Positions 1 to 9,203 of a stretch of 64,000 bases of DNA are shown in pieces. A model generated the notes under the pieces. That model was not told the DNA's origin. It worked only from the letters and a program-made list of their open reading frames with translations, and ran no database searches. The position numbers were made by a program, and so were the translations under genes. Source of the DNA: Gemmatimonadota bacterium (GTDB lineage Bacteria; Gemmatimonadota; Gemmatimonadetes; Longimicrobiales; Gaopeijiaceae); the NCBI GenBank assembly GCA_012960225.1, contig DUBS01000029.1:36313-100312 (forward strand), given 5' to 3'. Every line of letters begins with the position of its first letter. Within the stretch, counting starts at the first letter, position 1.

Positions 1-1099
1 TGAGGACAAAATCCACCCCTATCAGTTGTCCTATAACACCCGCATCCACCCAGGTTACACCAAGTAGCCAGGCAACTGGACGAAGTATCCATCCTAGCAT
101 GCCCTCGATCGAAAGACCGTCGAATCCTGCAAGGCTACCAGCCCACCCCACCACACCGTTCGCAAGAGCAACCAGGGCAATGAACGCAATCAGCATGGCG
201 CCAACAACCAGTGCCAGTTTCAACCCTTCGGCTGCACCACGGGCAGCAGCATCTATGACATTAACATCCGGTTTCTCACCCTGAACTTCGAGATCTAGCA
301 CCCCCAAGGTCTCAGGTTTCCCCGTCTCAGGTACAAGTAGTTTTGCAATCACGAAAGCAGCTGGAGCTGACATAACTGACGCAGCAATAAGGTGACCGGC
401 GGCAGCAGGATGAAAAGGAGCCATCATGCCAGCATACGCAGCGAGGACACCACCACTGATCGTTGCCATACCGACGGTCATGACCGCCATCAGCTCTGAC
501 TCTGTCATGCCACGGATGAACGGTTTTATGAGAAGTGGTGACTCCGTGAGTCCAACAAAAATATTCGACGCAGCACAAAGGGTTTCTGCACCTGACGTCC
601 GAAGGGTGCGCTGCATGATCCATGCTAGCAGCTGCACAATCCTTTGCATCACCCCTAGATGGTAGAGGACTGTCATGAGGCATGATACGAAGATGATGTT
701 CGGGAAAATTCGGAATGCGAAGAAAGCTCCAGTGCGAGCTACGATCCCGGGGGTCTCCGTAAATCCCTGACCTCCCTCGACGACCCCAACAGGAACATTA
801 TTCGAGACGAGGTTACCGAAAATGAAACGCCCCCCCTCTTCCGCATAGGTTAGCAACGCACTTACGAGGCCATTCACCCAGTCAAAGAATGCCACACCGA
901 GAGGGGTCTGGAGAACTAGGCCTGCGAAAGCGAATTGCAGGACGAGCCCCCAGGCAACCAGACGCCAGGAGATCTTCGACCGCTCCGTCGACAGAGTCCA
1001 CGCAACCGTTACGATAAGCACCGCTCCCATTGCGGCACGGAGTCGAGCGGGACCCGCGGATAGAAATGACGGATCCTGGAAAGCCAAGAAGAGTTGCAT
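1..1099 (-). CDS. CNT-family (NupC-like) nucleoside transporter, C-terminus cut by window edge
   Basis: This is an open reading frame on the minus strand that runs off the left edge, so only about 366 N-terminal residues are visible and the end is missing. The translation is hydrophobic throughout and carries the hallmarks of concentrative nucleoside transporters: a GGQGF stretch early on, then VGLTESPLLIKPF followed by a TESELMAVMTVGMATISGG segment and LAAYAGM. These are the substrate- and cation-binding regions of the NupC family. It should be an inner-membrane nucleoside/cation symporter. The ATG at 1097-1099 has a GGAGG three bases upstream, which is tight spacing. The gene diverges from the gamma-glutamyltransferase-like gene across a spacer of about 230 bp in which I see no further gene. 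Frames overlapping it at 99-284 and 327-683 are shadows. The family call is secure; the exact substrate is not. Confidence 0.9.
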   Translation of the reverse strand, partial: MQLFLAFQDPSFLSAGPARLRAAMGAVLIVTVAWTLSTERSKISWRLVAWGLVLQFAFAGLVLQTPLGVAFFDWVNGLVSALLTYAEEGGRFIFGNLVSNNVPVGVVEGGQGFTETPGIVARTGAFFAFRIFPNIIFVSCLMTVLYHLGVMQRIVQLLAWIMQRTLRTSGAETLCAASNIFVGLTESPLLIKPFIRGMTESELMAVMTVGMATISGGVLAAYAGMMAPFHPAAAGHLIAASVMSAPAAFVIAKLLVPETGKPETLGVLDLEVQGEKPDVNVIDAAARGAAEGLKLALVVGAMLIAFIALVALANGVVGWAGSLAGFDGLSIEGMLGWILRPVAWLLGVTWVDAGVIGQLIGVDFVL

Positions 1100-1328
1100 C
1101 GACCTCCGGGTGACCAAAGCAGTTTTGTGGTCGCGAAAGATGTCACCCAATCAGAAGTGCGGCGAGTTATCACTATTAATCTTAAATTTCTAGTGACCAG
1201 AAAGGAACAAACTTGAAGCTCAATACTGTGCGCTCAGAAAGCATCACCCCCTGCGCCGGGTAGTGCACGTCCAGTCACACAGGTATTCTCCAGGTGGAGT
1301 TTTAGCCCCTCGTATATTGAGACGTCGC

Positions 1329-2996
1329 ATGCATCCCTACCGTTACTATCCGATCCTTGTAGTCCTGGCAATCATGATCGCCTTCTCAGCGGTCGCTGCT
1401 TCTTCTCAGAGTGTGCGCCAAAGTGGCCAATCCAATGCAGGTATGGTCTCATCCGCACACCCCTTAGCAACTGACGCCGGAGTAGCAATTCTAGAACTCG
1501 GCGGTAATGCAGCAGATGCAGCAGTTGCGGCGGGGTTCGCGGTCGCAGTGGTTGAACCGACCATGAACAGTATAGCGGGACGTAACCAAATTCTTATTAG
1601 GACACCTGACGGTGAATTTCATGGTATAGACGGGACTACTCAGGCGCCTTGGGATTACGACTACGACACGGCGCCGCAAGCTTCGTACGGATATCCAGTC
1701 ATCGGTGTACCTGGTGCTTTGGCTGGACTACTCAAGCTCCATGAAGAACACGGATCGCTTCCACTCAGCACCTTGATGGCATCCGCCATCGATTTGGCAC
1801 AAAACGGGTTCCGCGTACTTCCACAAGATGCAATTAGGCAGGCCTCAGGCTTGGCTCAGGCCCGTGAGTTCCCCGGCACTATCGAGGCCTATTATAGGGG
1901 AGGAGAAAATGGATACCGCGCAGGAGAGTTGCTTGTGCAGGCTGACTACGCGAAGACGCTAAGTTTGATTGCAAGCGAGGGGCGTGAGGTTTTTTACGAG
2001 GGTGAAATTGCTGAAAAAATGGCAGCCGATCTTGCTGCAAATGGTAGTGCTGTAACTCTCAAAGCCTTCAACGATTATGTAGCTGAAGATAGCCGCATTG
2101 TTCGCGGGAGTTATAGAGGGTATGAGCTTGTTGGAATGGGCATCCCAGCAGCTGGAGTCCTTAGCATCCAAGCCCTTCAAGTCATGGAGGAATTTGAACC
2201 ATCCTCAATGAGCGAGGCAGAGTGGTTCGCAGTCACTGGGCAGGCACTGAATCTGGCATCAAGAGAGTTGCGTGTGCTCGGTACAGATACAGCGGCTGCA
2301 CGCGCCACTTCAAAAGATTGGGCGACTCAGCTTGCAAGACAGGTAGCGTCTCCCAACAGCTCCGTTCCAACTGCAGATAACAACCCGCTTCCAACTCTAG
2401 AAGATCGAGGTGACCTGTTCGGGGGGCATACCACACACCTGTCGACTGCGGACGCTAACGGCATGGTCGTTTCTCTTACACAAACGCTTGGCCCCAACAT
2501 GGGTTCCAAAGTCGTGACACCAGGTCTTGGTTTTCTATATGCATCTACTCTAGGTGGATATCTGGGTCAGATGGAGCCCGGGGAACGGGCGCGGTCGAAT
2601 ATCTGCCCATTCATCGTCCTTAAAGACGGCGAAGTGATCTTGGTCCTCGGTGCAGCAGGTGGTGGCATGATTCCACCTGCAGTCGTACACACAATCACAC
2701 GTGTAATCGACTTCGGTATGTCCTTACCCCAGGCTCTGGCAGAGCCACGGGTCGTAGCTGCACGCGGGGGCGGTTATAGCGCTGAGACCAGTCCGGGTAT
2801 AGGCTGGACAGCCCCGGAGCTGGAAGAGATGCGGAACCTTGGTATTGAGGTCACTGAAACAGCTCGTACTGGGGCCTTCGGGCGCGTACATGGCATACAG
2901 TTTGACCCGGCGACCAGAACCTGGATCGGTGCCGCGGATCCGGACTGGGAAGGCACTGCCCGTGGACCGGCTATGGTCAGAACGAGAGGAAGATAG
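1329..2996 (+). CDS. exported gamma-glutamyltransferase-family Ntn hydrolase with altered substrate site
   Basis: The family cleaves gamma-glutamyl amide bonds after self-cleavage into large and small subunits. Here the self-cleavage/nucleophile region is clear: GGHTTHLST, with the first Thr the expected nucleophile, followed by an ADANG turn and TQTLG. The late glycine-rich motif reads LGAAGGGMI. A start at ATG 1329 gives a clean signal peptide (MHPYRYYPILVVLAIMIAF); an upstream in-frame GTG at 1263 would add 22 residues in front of it. Length of about 555 residues suits the family. Oddity: the FRE-x-AP segment that supplies the alpha-carboxylate-binding arginine in E. coli GGT is GTTQAP here, and the early glycine loop reads SIAGRNQI. 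The acyl substrate may therefore not be gamma-glutamyl. It is followed 49 bp downstream by an M20 amidohydrolase on the same strand, consistent with periplasmic amide breakdown. Confidence 0.85.
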   Translation: MHPYRYYPILVVLAIMIAFSAVAASSQSVRQSGQSNAGMVSSAHPLATDAGVAILELGGNAADAAVAAGFAVAVVEPTMNSIAGRNQILIRTPDGEFHGIDGTTQAPWDYDYDTAPQASYGYPVIGVPGALAGLLKLHEEHGSLPLSTLMASAIDLAQNGFRVLPQDAIRQASGLAQAREFPGTIEAYYRGGENGYRAGELLVQADYAKTLSLIASEGREVFYEGEIAEKMAADLAANGSAVTLKAFNDYVAEDSRIVRGSYRGYELVGMGIPAAGVLSIQALQVMEEFEPSSMSEAEWFAVTGQALNLASRELRVLGTDTAAARATSKDWATQLARQVASPNSSVPTADNNPLPTLEDRGDLFGGHTTHLSTADANGMVVSLTQTLGPNMGSKVVTPGLGFLYASTLGGYLGQMEPGERARSNICPFIVLKDGEVILVLGAAGGGMIPPAVVHTITRVIDFGMSLPQALAEPRVVAARGGGYSAETSPGIGWTAPELEEMRNLGIEVTETARTGAFGRVHGIQFDPATRTWIGAADPDWEGTARGPAMVRTRGR

Positions 2997-3045
2997 GTAA
3001 GGCATATTTCTTTATTAAACAGACCCTGATAACGGAGTAACAGTG

Positions 3046-4509
3046 ATGATAAGATGCCAAGTCTCGGCCCTACTGATTGCCGTAACCATGGCACTGCCCA
3101 GTTTGGCAGGCGCCCAAGACGGAAAAACGATGGTGGCAGCTTACATCGACGAGAACGCAAACTCTTATGGTGATATTGCCCAAGAAATCTGGGAACTTGC
3201 TGAACTCGGATACATGGAGACGGAAAGCTCAGCTCTCCTCCAGTCAGCATTGGATAGGGAGGGCTTCGAGATCGAAGCTGGAGTAGCGGGCATCCCGACA
3301 GCATTTGTGGCAAGTTGGAAAAATGGTGATGGCCCAATTGTGGGAATCATGGCAGAATATGACGCTCTCCCAGGCATCACTCAGGACAGACAGCCAATCA
3401 GGGCACCGATCGAAGGTAAGCCACAAGGACACGCATGTGGGCACCACCTTTTTGCGGCAGGGTCAACCGCAGCAGCGATCGCGACCAAGAGGTGGATGGA
3501 ACAAACTGGCCAACAAGGAGAGATTCGCCTGTATGGAACCCCAGCGGAGGAAGGAGGCGCTGGTAAGGTCTATATGGTCCGAGCTGGTCTCTTTGAAGAC
3601 GTTGATATCATGCTCCACTGGCATGCTGCTGATGTGAACTCAGCTGACGCATCGAGCTCTCTCTCAAACAAGTCGGCAAAGTTCAGGTTCACAGGAATAT
3701 CCGCGCACGCTGCCGCTGCTCCTGAGCGAGGTCGATCGGCGCTCGATGGTGTTGAAGCGATGAACCATATGGTCAATCTGCTCCGCGAGCACGTTCCACA
3801 AGAGACGCGGATTCATTATGTGATCACATATGGCGGAGCCGCACCGAATGTAGTCCCAGACTTCGCCGAAGTCTTCTATTACGTGCGAAATCCCGACCCC
3901 GCGAATGTGAAATCAATCTTCGAGCGAGTCGCTGCCACCGCTGAAGGCGCCGCACTTGGAACAGGTACAACCATGGAATACGAAGTGATCCATGGACTCT
4001 ACAATCTTCTTCCGAATCTCGCTCTTCAAGAAGCAATGCACGCAAACCTGACAAGAGTGGGCGGGGTAATCTATGATGACGAAGAGTATAGTTTTGCTGA
4101 TCTGCTCCACCGCACGCTTGGGGCTGACGCTCCACCCCTAGAATCTGCAATGGAGATTCAACCATTAGCAGTTGGAGGAAGCGGTGGAGGCTCAACTGAC
4201 GTTGCAGACGTCAGCTGGATGGTGCCGACCGGAGGAGTCAGGACAGCGACTTGGGTGCCAGGGACATCAGCGCACTCATGGCAAGCAATCGCTGCCGGGG
4301 GAACGACAATCGGTGAGAAAGGCATGCTCGTAGCAGCGAAAACACTGGCAATGACAGCAGTGGACCTATTCACTCGCCCGGATCTAGTCACTGCCGCAAA
4401 AATTGAGCACGCTACAAGCATCCCGGAGGGGTGGGTATACGAGCCGCTACTTGGTGATCGTGATCCTCCTCTTGATTACCGGAAGCCAGCTGGACCCGGT
4501 GGTGAGTAA
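3046..4509 (+). CDS. exported M20D-type amidohydrolase (AbgB-like)
   Basis: This is a zinc amidohydrolase of the M20 family, closest in layout to AbgB, which hydrolyses p-aminobenzoyl-glutamate and related N-acyl amino acids. The start at ATG 3046 has GGAG eight bases upstream; a GTG directly before it is the alternative. A signal peptide ends near AGAQ, so the enzyme is periplasmic. Metal-site motifs are intact: HACGHH (His-x-Cys-Gly-His) near residue 130, TPAEEGG with the catalytic Glu pair, and MLHWH. A dimerisation/lid domain begins around SNKSAKFRFTGISAHAA. It sits 49 bp after the GGT-like gene and about 110 bp before the BNR propeller gene. Together they suggest serial cleavage of amide-linked amino acids outside the cytoplasm. 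The true substrate is unknown. Confidence 0.9.
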   Translation: MIRCQVSALLIAVTMALPSLAGAQDGKTMVAAYIDENANSYGDIAQEIWELAELGYMETESSALLQSALDREGFEIEAGVAGIPTAFVASWKNGDGPIVGIMAEYDALPGITQDRQPIRAPIEGKPQGHACGHHLFAAGSTAAAIATKRWMEQTGQQGEIRLYGTPAEEGGAGKVYMVRAGLFEDVDIMLHWHAADVNSADASSSLSNKSAKFRFTGISAHAAAAPERGRSALDGVEAMNHMVNLLREHVPQETRIHYVITYGGAAPNVVPDFAEVFYYVRNPDPANVKSIFERVAATAEGAALGTGTTMEYEVIHGLYNLLPNLALQEAMHANLTRVGGVIYDDEEYSFADLLHRTLGADAPPLESAMEIQPLAVGGSGGGSTDVADVSWMVPTGGVRTATWVPGTSAHSWQAIAAGGTTIGEKGMLVAAKTLAMTAVDLFTRPDLVTAAKIEHATSIPEGWVYEPLLGDRDPPLDYRKPAGPGGE

Positions 4510-4545
4510 TCGTTGTCACTTGGGATGGAAACAAAAAAACAGTAC

Positions 4546-4588
4546 GCAGGCCAGTAAATGCCCGGATGGGGTAGTGGCTCTGGCCTGC
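4546..4588. repeat. inverted repeat in the spacer between amidohydrolase and BNR gene
   Basis: Perfect 9-bp arms GCAGGCCAG (4546-4554) and CTGGCCTGC (4580-4588) flank a 25-nt loop. It lies in the 110-bp spacer between two co-directional genes. No run of T follows, so it is not a classical terminator. It may be an RNA-processing or attenuation hairpin, or chance. Confidence 0.4.
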
Positions 4589-4619
4589 ACATATAAACCT
4601 TAAAGTAGGAGGCCCAAAG

Positions 4620-7600
4620 ATGCTCGGGTCCTTGCCTCAGCGCTTCATAGCAATACTTGGCAGTATAGCCATCGCTACTACTGCTGGGCTCTCTGCCCAA
4701 ACCCTCCCCTCCGAGCAACTAACAGCGCTGCAGTTCCGGCATATCGGGGTTGTCGGTAATCGGGTTGCTTCGGTTACAGGAGTGGTGGGCAACCCCCTCG
4801 TTTACTATGCAGGGGCAGCCTCGGGAGGTCTCTGGAAAACTGAGGATGGGGGAATCAACTGGCGTGCAGTATTCGATGACCAAGATAGCCACTCGGTAGG
4901 AGCATTAGCAGTTTCTGCCTCTGATCCCGAGATCGTATGGGCAGGGACAGGGGAGCCCCATATCCGCTCAAACGTCACAGTAGGAGATGGTGTCTACAAA
5001 TCGACAGATGGAGGAGAGCACTGGAAGCATATGGGCCTTGATGCGACTGGCCGCGTGAGCCGCATCGTAATCCATCCTAGGAACCCTGACATTGTCTACG
5101 TAGCGGCCCTGGGGCACGCACACGCACCCCAGGAAGAACGTGGCATTTATCGCACGCTCGACGGTGGTGATACTTGGGAACATGTGCTCTTCGTAGATGA
5201 AGACACGGGGGCTTCCAGCTTGATTATAGACCCCAACAACCCGCGCGTACTCTTCGCCGGTATGTGGACAGTTCTTGTGAACACTTGGGGTAGAGAGAGC
5301 GGAGGTCCAGGCTCTGGTATCTTCATGTCACGCGACGGTGGTGATACATGGACCAAACTCAGAGGTCACGGGCTTCCCTTGCTCCCGGTTGGCAAGATCG
5401 ATGTCTGCATGTCTCAGGCTGATTCTCGAAGGATATACGCGCTCATCGAGACCGGAGACGGAGTACCCTGGCATGGCCAAGAGACGGAAGACGGAGAACT
5501 CTGGCGCTCTGATAACGGTGGCTACGACTGGGATTTGGTGAACCACAGTCGCGACCTTGGAGGAAGGACGGCGTACTACAATAACTGTCGAGTCTTTCCA
5601 GATGATGAAAACGAAGTCTTCTTCCTAACCTCCGGGTTATCACGTTCGTACGACGGTGGACTCACCTATATACAACATCAAGGTCTCGAGCGTCCCGGAG
5701 GCGACTACCATGATCTTTGGATCGATCCAGAGAACCCCGATCGATTGATCATCGGTAACGATCAGGGAATCCATGTCTCTGTTAATCGAGGCAAGACATA
5801 TCTGACAACTGAACCTCCCATATCACAGATGTATCATGTGACTGTCGATAACGCAGTCCCATATAACGTGCTCGGAAACCGCCAGGACGGGCCGTCCTAT
5901 AGAGGTCCCAGCAATACGCTTTACGCCGCAAGAGGTGGTGGGCCAGGGCCAATTCCAAGGGGTGACTGGCATCAAGTTGGCGGAGGTGAAAGCGGATTTG
6001 CCACTCCTGACCCAATAGACTCGAATATCGTCTGGTCAAGTGCATCTGGATCGGGGGCGCGGGGCGGAATTGTGGTTCGGCACGATGAGCGTAATCGGCA
6101 GTTCCGTAGTATTGAAGTCTGGCCGGAAAGCACAGGTGGATGGCCAGCTGAGGAGTTGCGCTACCGGTTCCAGTGGACCTTCCCACTCCTTGTCTCACCT
6201 CATGACAACAACACCATTTTTGTGACCAGCCAACATGTTCACCGTACTAGGAACGGAGGACAAAGCTGGGATGTTATAAGCCCGGATTTAACCACGAATG
6301 ACAAGAGTCGCCAAGGAATTAGTGGTGGCCTAACCCCTGATAATATCGGAGTTGAGTATTGCTGCGTGATCTATGCGTTCGATGAATCACCTGCTCAACA
6401 AGGGGTCTTCTATGCCGGATCAAACGACGGCAAGGTCCATGTGAGTCGTGACGACGGAGGCACGTGGACGGACGTCACCGCAAACTTACCGGATTGGCCA
6501 ATCGACGGTGTTGTTCGAGGGATTGATGCGTCCAAATGGGACCCGGGTAAGGCCTATTTGGCAGTTGAAGCACACCAAGTGGGTGACTTCACCTCCTATG
6601 CGTATCGAACAGAAGATTACGGACAGTCCTGGACGAAAATTACTGAAGGACTCGACGACCATGTGCTGAGCTTCACACGCAGTATCCAGGAAGACCCAGT
6701 GCGAGAGGGATTACTCTTTCTGGGTACCGAGAACCGTGTATATGTCAGCTTCGATGACGGAGACCACTGGCAAGCCCTAGTCAACAACTTGCCGCCCTCC
6801 CCGATGTATGGAATCGTCGTCCAGGAACACTTTAACGACCTCGTCATTGGAACTTACGGTCGAGGTTTCTGGATCATGGACGACCTCACACCTTTGCAGC
6901 AACTGACCGATGACGTGCGGGCGTCTTCTGCATACTTGCTTGATCCAAGAGACGCATACCGGTTCAATAATCGCACTGCACCCGCAGCTCACACCGCTGA
7001 TATGAGCATCGGAGAGAATCCTCCCAATGCGGCATACATCAACTACTGGCTGGACACTGAGACAGCAGGCAGTCCGGTAACCATTCGAGTGAACGATGCA
7101 ACTGGAGCACTCGTTCGGACCCTCGCAGGAACGAGCGTTACAGGAATTAATCGTGTATTCTGGGATTTTCAGGGGGAGCAGAGTACGCCTATCCGTCGGC
7201 GTGTACCTCCTCTTTACGCCGATTGGGTCGACTACGGACCGGAACGTGTACAAATCCAAGATGGGCTGGCAGTCCGCCACCCTCCAGGCACTTACACCGT
7301 AACCCTTGAAGTGGGGGGTGAGGCGTTCACCCAAGAACTCAACGTTCTACAGGATCCCAACTCCGACGGGACTATAGAAAACATCCGTGCTCAACTTTCT
7401 TTGCATGAGGAGATCCGAAACGATTACGATGCTGCCGCAGATGCAATCAACCGGATTGAGTGGCTCCGGCGTCAGTTATATGATCTAGTAGATGTACTCC
7501 AAGACCAAGGAAGTGCGGTCGACCTCATAGAGAGTGCCGGTAACCTAGATAGTTCCCTCATCACAATCGAAGAAGACCTGATACAGCTGCGTACTACTGG

Positions 7601-7841
7601 CACGGGACAAGATGGTGTTCGTTATCCAGCCAAGGTATTAGGTAAGCTTCGCCATTTATCAAATAGTGTTAACTCAGCAGATTTCTCACCGACTGATCAG
7701 CATGGTGAAGTTCACCTGGTACTGCGTGAGATCCTCATGAATGCGAGAGTTCGACTAGATGATTTGATTGAAGATGATCTAGCCAACTTCAACCGGATAC
7801 TAGCAGAGCGCGGCCTGAACCCACTTATCAGTGAAGATTAG
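4620..7841 (+). CDS. secreted BNR/VPS10-sortilin-type beta-propeller protein
   Basis: This 1073-residue exported protein is built from Asp-box (S-x-D-x-G-x-T/H-W) repeats: KTEDGGINW, KSTDGGEHW, RTLDGGDTW, MSRDGGDTW, RSDNGGYDW, RTRNGGQSW, VSRDDGGTW and RTEDYGQSW. This is the pattern of sortilin/VPS10 and BNR glycosidase-like propellers. The N-terminus is a signal peptide ending near LSAQ. The last 300 residues or so leave the propeller: a beta-sandwich-like region containing RTLAGTSVTGINRVFWDF, then a helical tail rich in Leu and Glu. AGGAGG at 4607-4612 gives a well-placed ribosome site. Such proteins are abundant in Gemmatimonadota and Acidobacteriota, usually next to exported peptidases, but no enzymatic activity is established. 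I see no sialidase RIP arginine motif, so a sialidase role is not supported. The next gene starts 8 bp downstream. Confidence 0.88.
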   Translation: MLGSLPQRFIAILGSIAIATTAGLSAQTLPSEQLTALQFRHIGVVGNRVASVTGVVGNPLVYYAGAASGGLWKTEDGGINWRAVFDDQDSHSVGALAVSASDPEIVWAGTGEPHIRSNVTVGDGVYKSTDGGEHWKHMGLDATGRVSRIVIHPRNPDIVYVAALGHAHAPQEERGIYRTLDGGDTWEHVLFVDEDTGASSLIIDPNNPRVLFAGMWTVLVNTWGRESGGPGSGIFMSRDGGDTWTKLRGHGLPLLPVGKIDVCMSQADSRRIYALIETGDGVPWHGQETEDGELWRSDNGGYDWDLVNHSRDLGGRTAYYNNCRVFPDDENEVFFLTSGLSRSYDGGLTYIQHQGLERPGGDYHDLWIDPENPDRLIIGNDQGIHVSVNRGKTYLTTEPPISQMYHVTVDNAVPYNVLGNRQDGPSYRGPSNTLYAARGGGPGPIPRGDWHQVGGGESGFATPDPIDSNIVWSSASGSGARGGIVVRHDERNRQFRSIEVWPESTGGWPAEELRYRFQWTFPLLVSPHDNNTIFVTSQHVHRTRNGGQSWDVISPDLTTNDKSRQGISGGLTPDNIGVEYCCVIYAFDESPAQQGVFYAGSNDGKVHVSRDDGGTWTDVTANLPDWPIDGVVRGIDASKWDPGKAYLAVEAHQVGDFTSYAYRTEDYGQSWTKITEGLDDHVLSFTRSIQEDPVREGLLFLGTENRVYVSFDDGDHWQALVNNLPPSPMYGIVVQEHFNDLVIGTYGRGFWIMDDLTPLQQLTDDVRASSAYLLDPRDAYRFNNRTAPAAHTADMSIGENPPNAAYINYWLDTETAGSPVTIRVNDATGALVRTLAGTSVTGINRVFWDFQGEQSTPIRRRVPPLYADWVDYGPERVQIQDGLAVRHPPGTYTVTLEVGGEAFTQELNVLQDPNSDGTIENIRAQLSLHEEIRNDYDAAADAINRIEWLRRQLYDLVDVLQDQGSAVDLIESAGNLDSSLITIEEDLIQLRTTGTGQDGVRYPAKVLGKLRHLSNSVNSADFSPTDQHGEVHLVLREILMNARVRLDDLIEDDLANFNRILAERGLNPLISED

Positions 7842-7849
7842 GGGCAGTA

Positions 7850-9175
7850 ATGAAACAGAGCATAAACACAGCCGAGAAACTAAAGTTGACTGCCTGCCAA
7901 TGGCAGCAGCCTAAGAAGGCTGTGCATAAACTCTCTGACGGACTCGGAAAGATCCTGAGTAGGCAGAAGCCATCTGAACAATCTCTGCTAATGATGGTGG
8001 CATTACTATTTGCAGTCCTGTCGAAACCAGTGATCGGGGTCGCACAGGATACTCCTCCAGCTGGCATCGCTGAGCTCGAGTTAGAGCGTTCGAGGTTGTG
8101 CGTACCCGTGTTGGCTCAACTGGATGCATTGAATCTCCAACTTCAGCCTCTGGGCGTTCGTACTGAAAGATTGCGTCAGATCACTGCTGCAATTGCAATC
8201 GAGGACCGCACTGTGATGGATTCCCTCAACGTCAACGATCCTACCGAAGCTGCAGTGCGAGATTGGTTCCTATCAGATGGACGGCTAGCCCAAAGTTTCG
8301 TGGATACGAACCAGCAAACAATCCAACAGCAGAGAGTGGTCGGCCGGGAGCTAATCAAGAGTGCCGTCCAGACAACGCTGGAGGGGATTCAATCTGAAGC
8401 TCAAGGCATAATCGAGGAAGCTGGTGACTTTGGAGCTGAGGCCAACTCCTGTGAAGGAGCAATCCTGATTCGAAGTGCTGTTATAGAAGCTTGTGGATCG
8501 GAGCAAAACTTGATCTGTGACGCCGCAAAGCCCGCTAATTCGGACGGTGCGTATCGCTTTGTGGATTCTCCTGAAGATCTTTGGGACGTGGAGGAATTTC
8601 GCCCCTGGACTTCACCGGGGCCGCTGCAATTGGGACCCGAAGGACAATTAGACGGAGCAAGCACAGTTGCCTTTCAGAGACAGGGCAATATCGCATTCTC
8701 AGTCGCGTTCCGTCCGGATATTCGTCCTCGGGCAGATATGACTCCCGAAGGCATCCAGACCTTCCAAACACTCTTAGATTCTATTGGATTTGAGTTCGAT
8801 CACCCCGACCTCATTTATGCACCCGCGCTTGCAATTCGAGCAACTCTACCAGAACCACTCGCCGGAGAGGACCGCTACGCCATCCACTTCGGAGCTATCG
8901 AGACTGGAGATGTCATCTGGAGTGGAGCTTCCGGGACTGGAACCCCTATAGAAATCTCAGTCCTCTTAACACCTATCCACATCGTGAAACTAACGCAGGG
9001 AGAATCGCTTGAACTGACTGCAATCCGCAGTCTAGATGATGGCAGTGCTGAAGCCCTATTCAGCCTGGGACTAACCCCAATTAACCAAGTTTCCGCAACC
9101 CAGGCACTCCTCGCCTATATGGCCACACAGATGCCCCAGGACCTTAACCTCCTAGTACCACCAGGAGATTATTAG
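7850..9175 (+). CDS. hypothetical exported or membrane-anchored protein
   Basis: I do not recognise this 441-residue protein. It starts 8 bp after the BNR gene and is very probably co-transcribed with it. Its N-terminus is odd: about 45 polar, lysine-rich residues precede one hydrophobic segment (LLMMVALLFAVL), followed by VAQDTPPAG, which looks like a signal cleavage region. An internal ATG at 7991 would give a normal signal peptide, but I see no ribosome site for it. The middle (about residues 75-210) is helical and Gln/Glu-rich. The C-terminal half is beta-rich, with repeated short strands such as AIHFGAIETGDVIW and EISVLLTPIHIVKL. Cys pairs occur near residues 200-225. A partner or assembly factor of the preceding propeller is possible, but only by position. 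Confidence 0.7.
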   Translation: MKQSINTAEKLKLTACQWQQPKKAVHKLSDGLGKILSRQKPSEQSLLMMVALLFAVLSKPVIGVAQDTPPAGIAELELERSRLCVPVLAQLDALNLQLQPLGVRTERLRQITAAIAIEDRTVMDSLNVNDPTEAAVRDWFLSDGRLAQSFVDTNQQTIQQQRVVGRELIKSAVQTTLEGIQSEAQGIIEEAGDFGAEANSCEGAILIRSAVIEACGSEQNLICDAAKPANSDGAYRFVDSPEDLWDVEEFRPWTSPGPLQLGPEGQLDGASTVAFQRQGNIAFSVAFRPDIRPRADMTPEGIQTFQTLLDSIGFEFDHPDLIYAPALAIRATLPEPLAGEDRYAIHFGAIETGDVIWSGASGTGTPIEISVLLTPIHIVKLTQGESLELTAIRSLDDGSAEALFSLGLTPINQVSATQALLAYMATQMPQDLNLLVPPGDY

Positions 9176-9203
9176 TCCCCTAAGAGAAGCTGGATCGATG
9201 GCG

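Noticed and set aside
327..683. Minus-strand open frame rich in Cys and His
   Set aside because: It lies in another frame of the clearly coding CNT transporter gene on the same strand and has no family features.
5782..7334. Long minus-strand open frames under the BNR gene
   Set aside because: They are antisense shadows of a well-supported 1073-residue gene with full Asp-box repeats.
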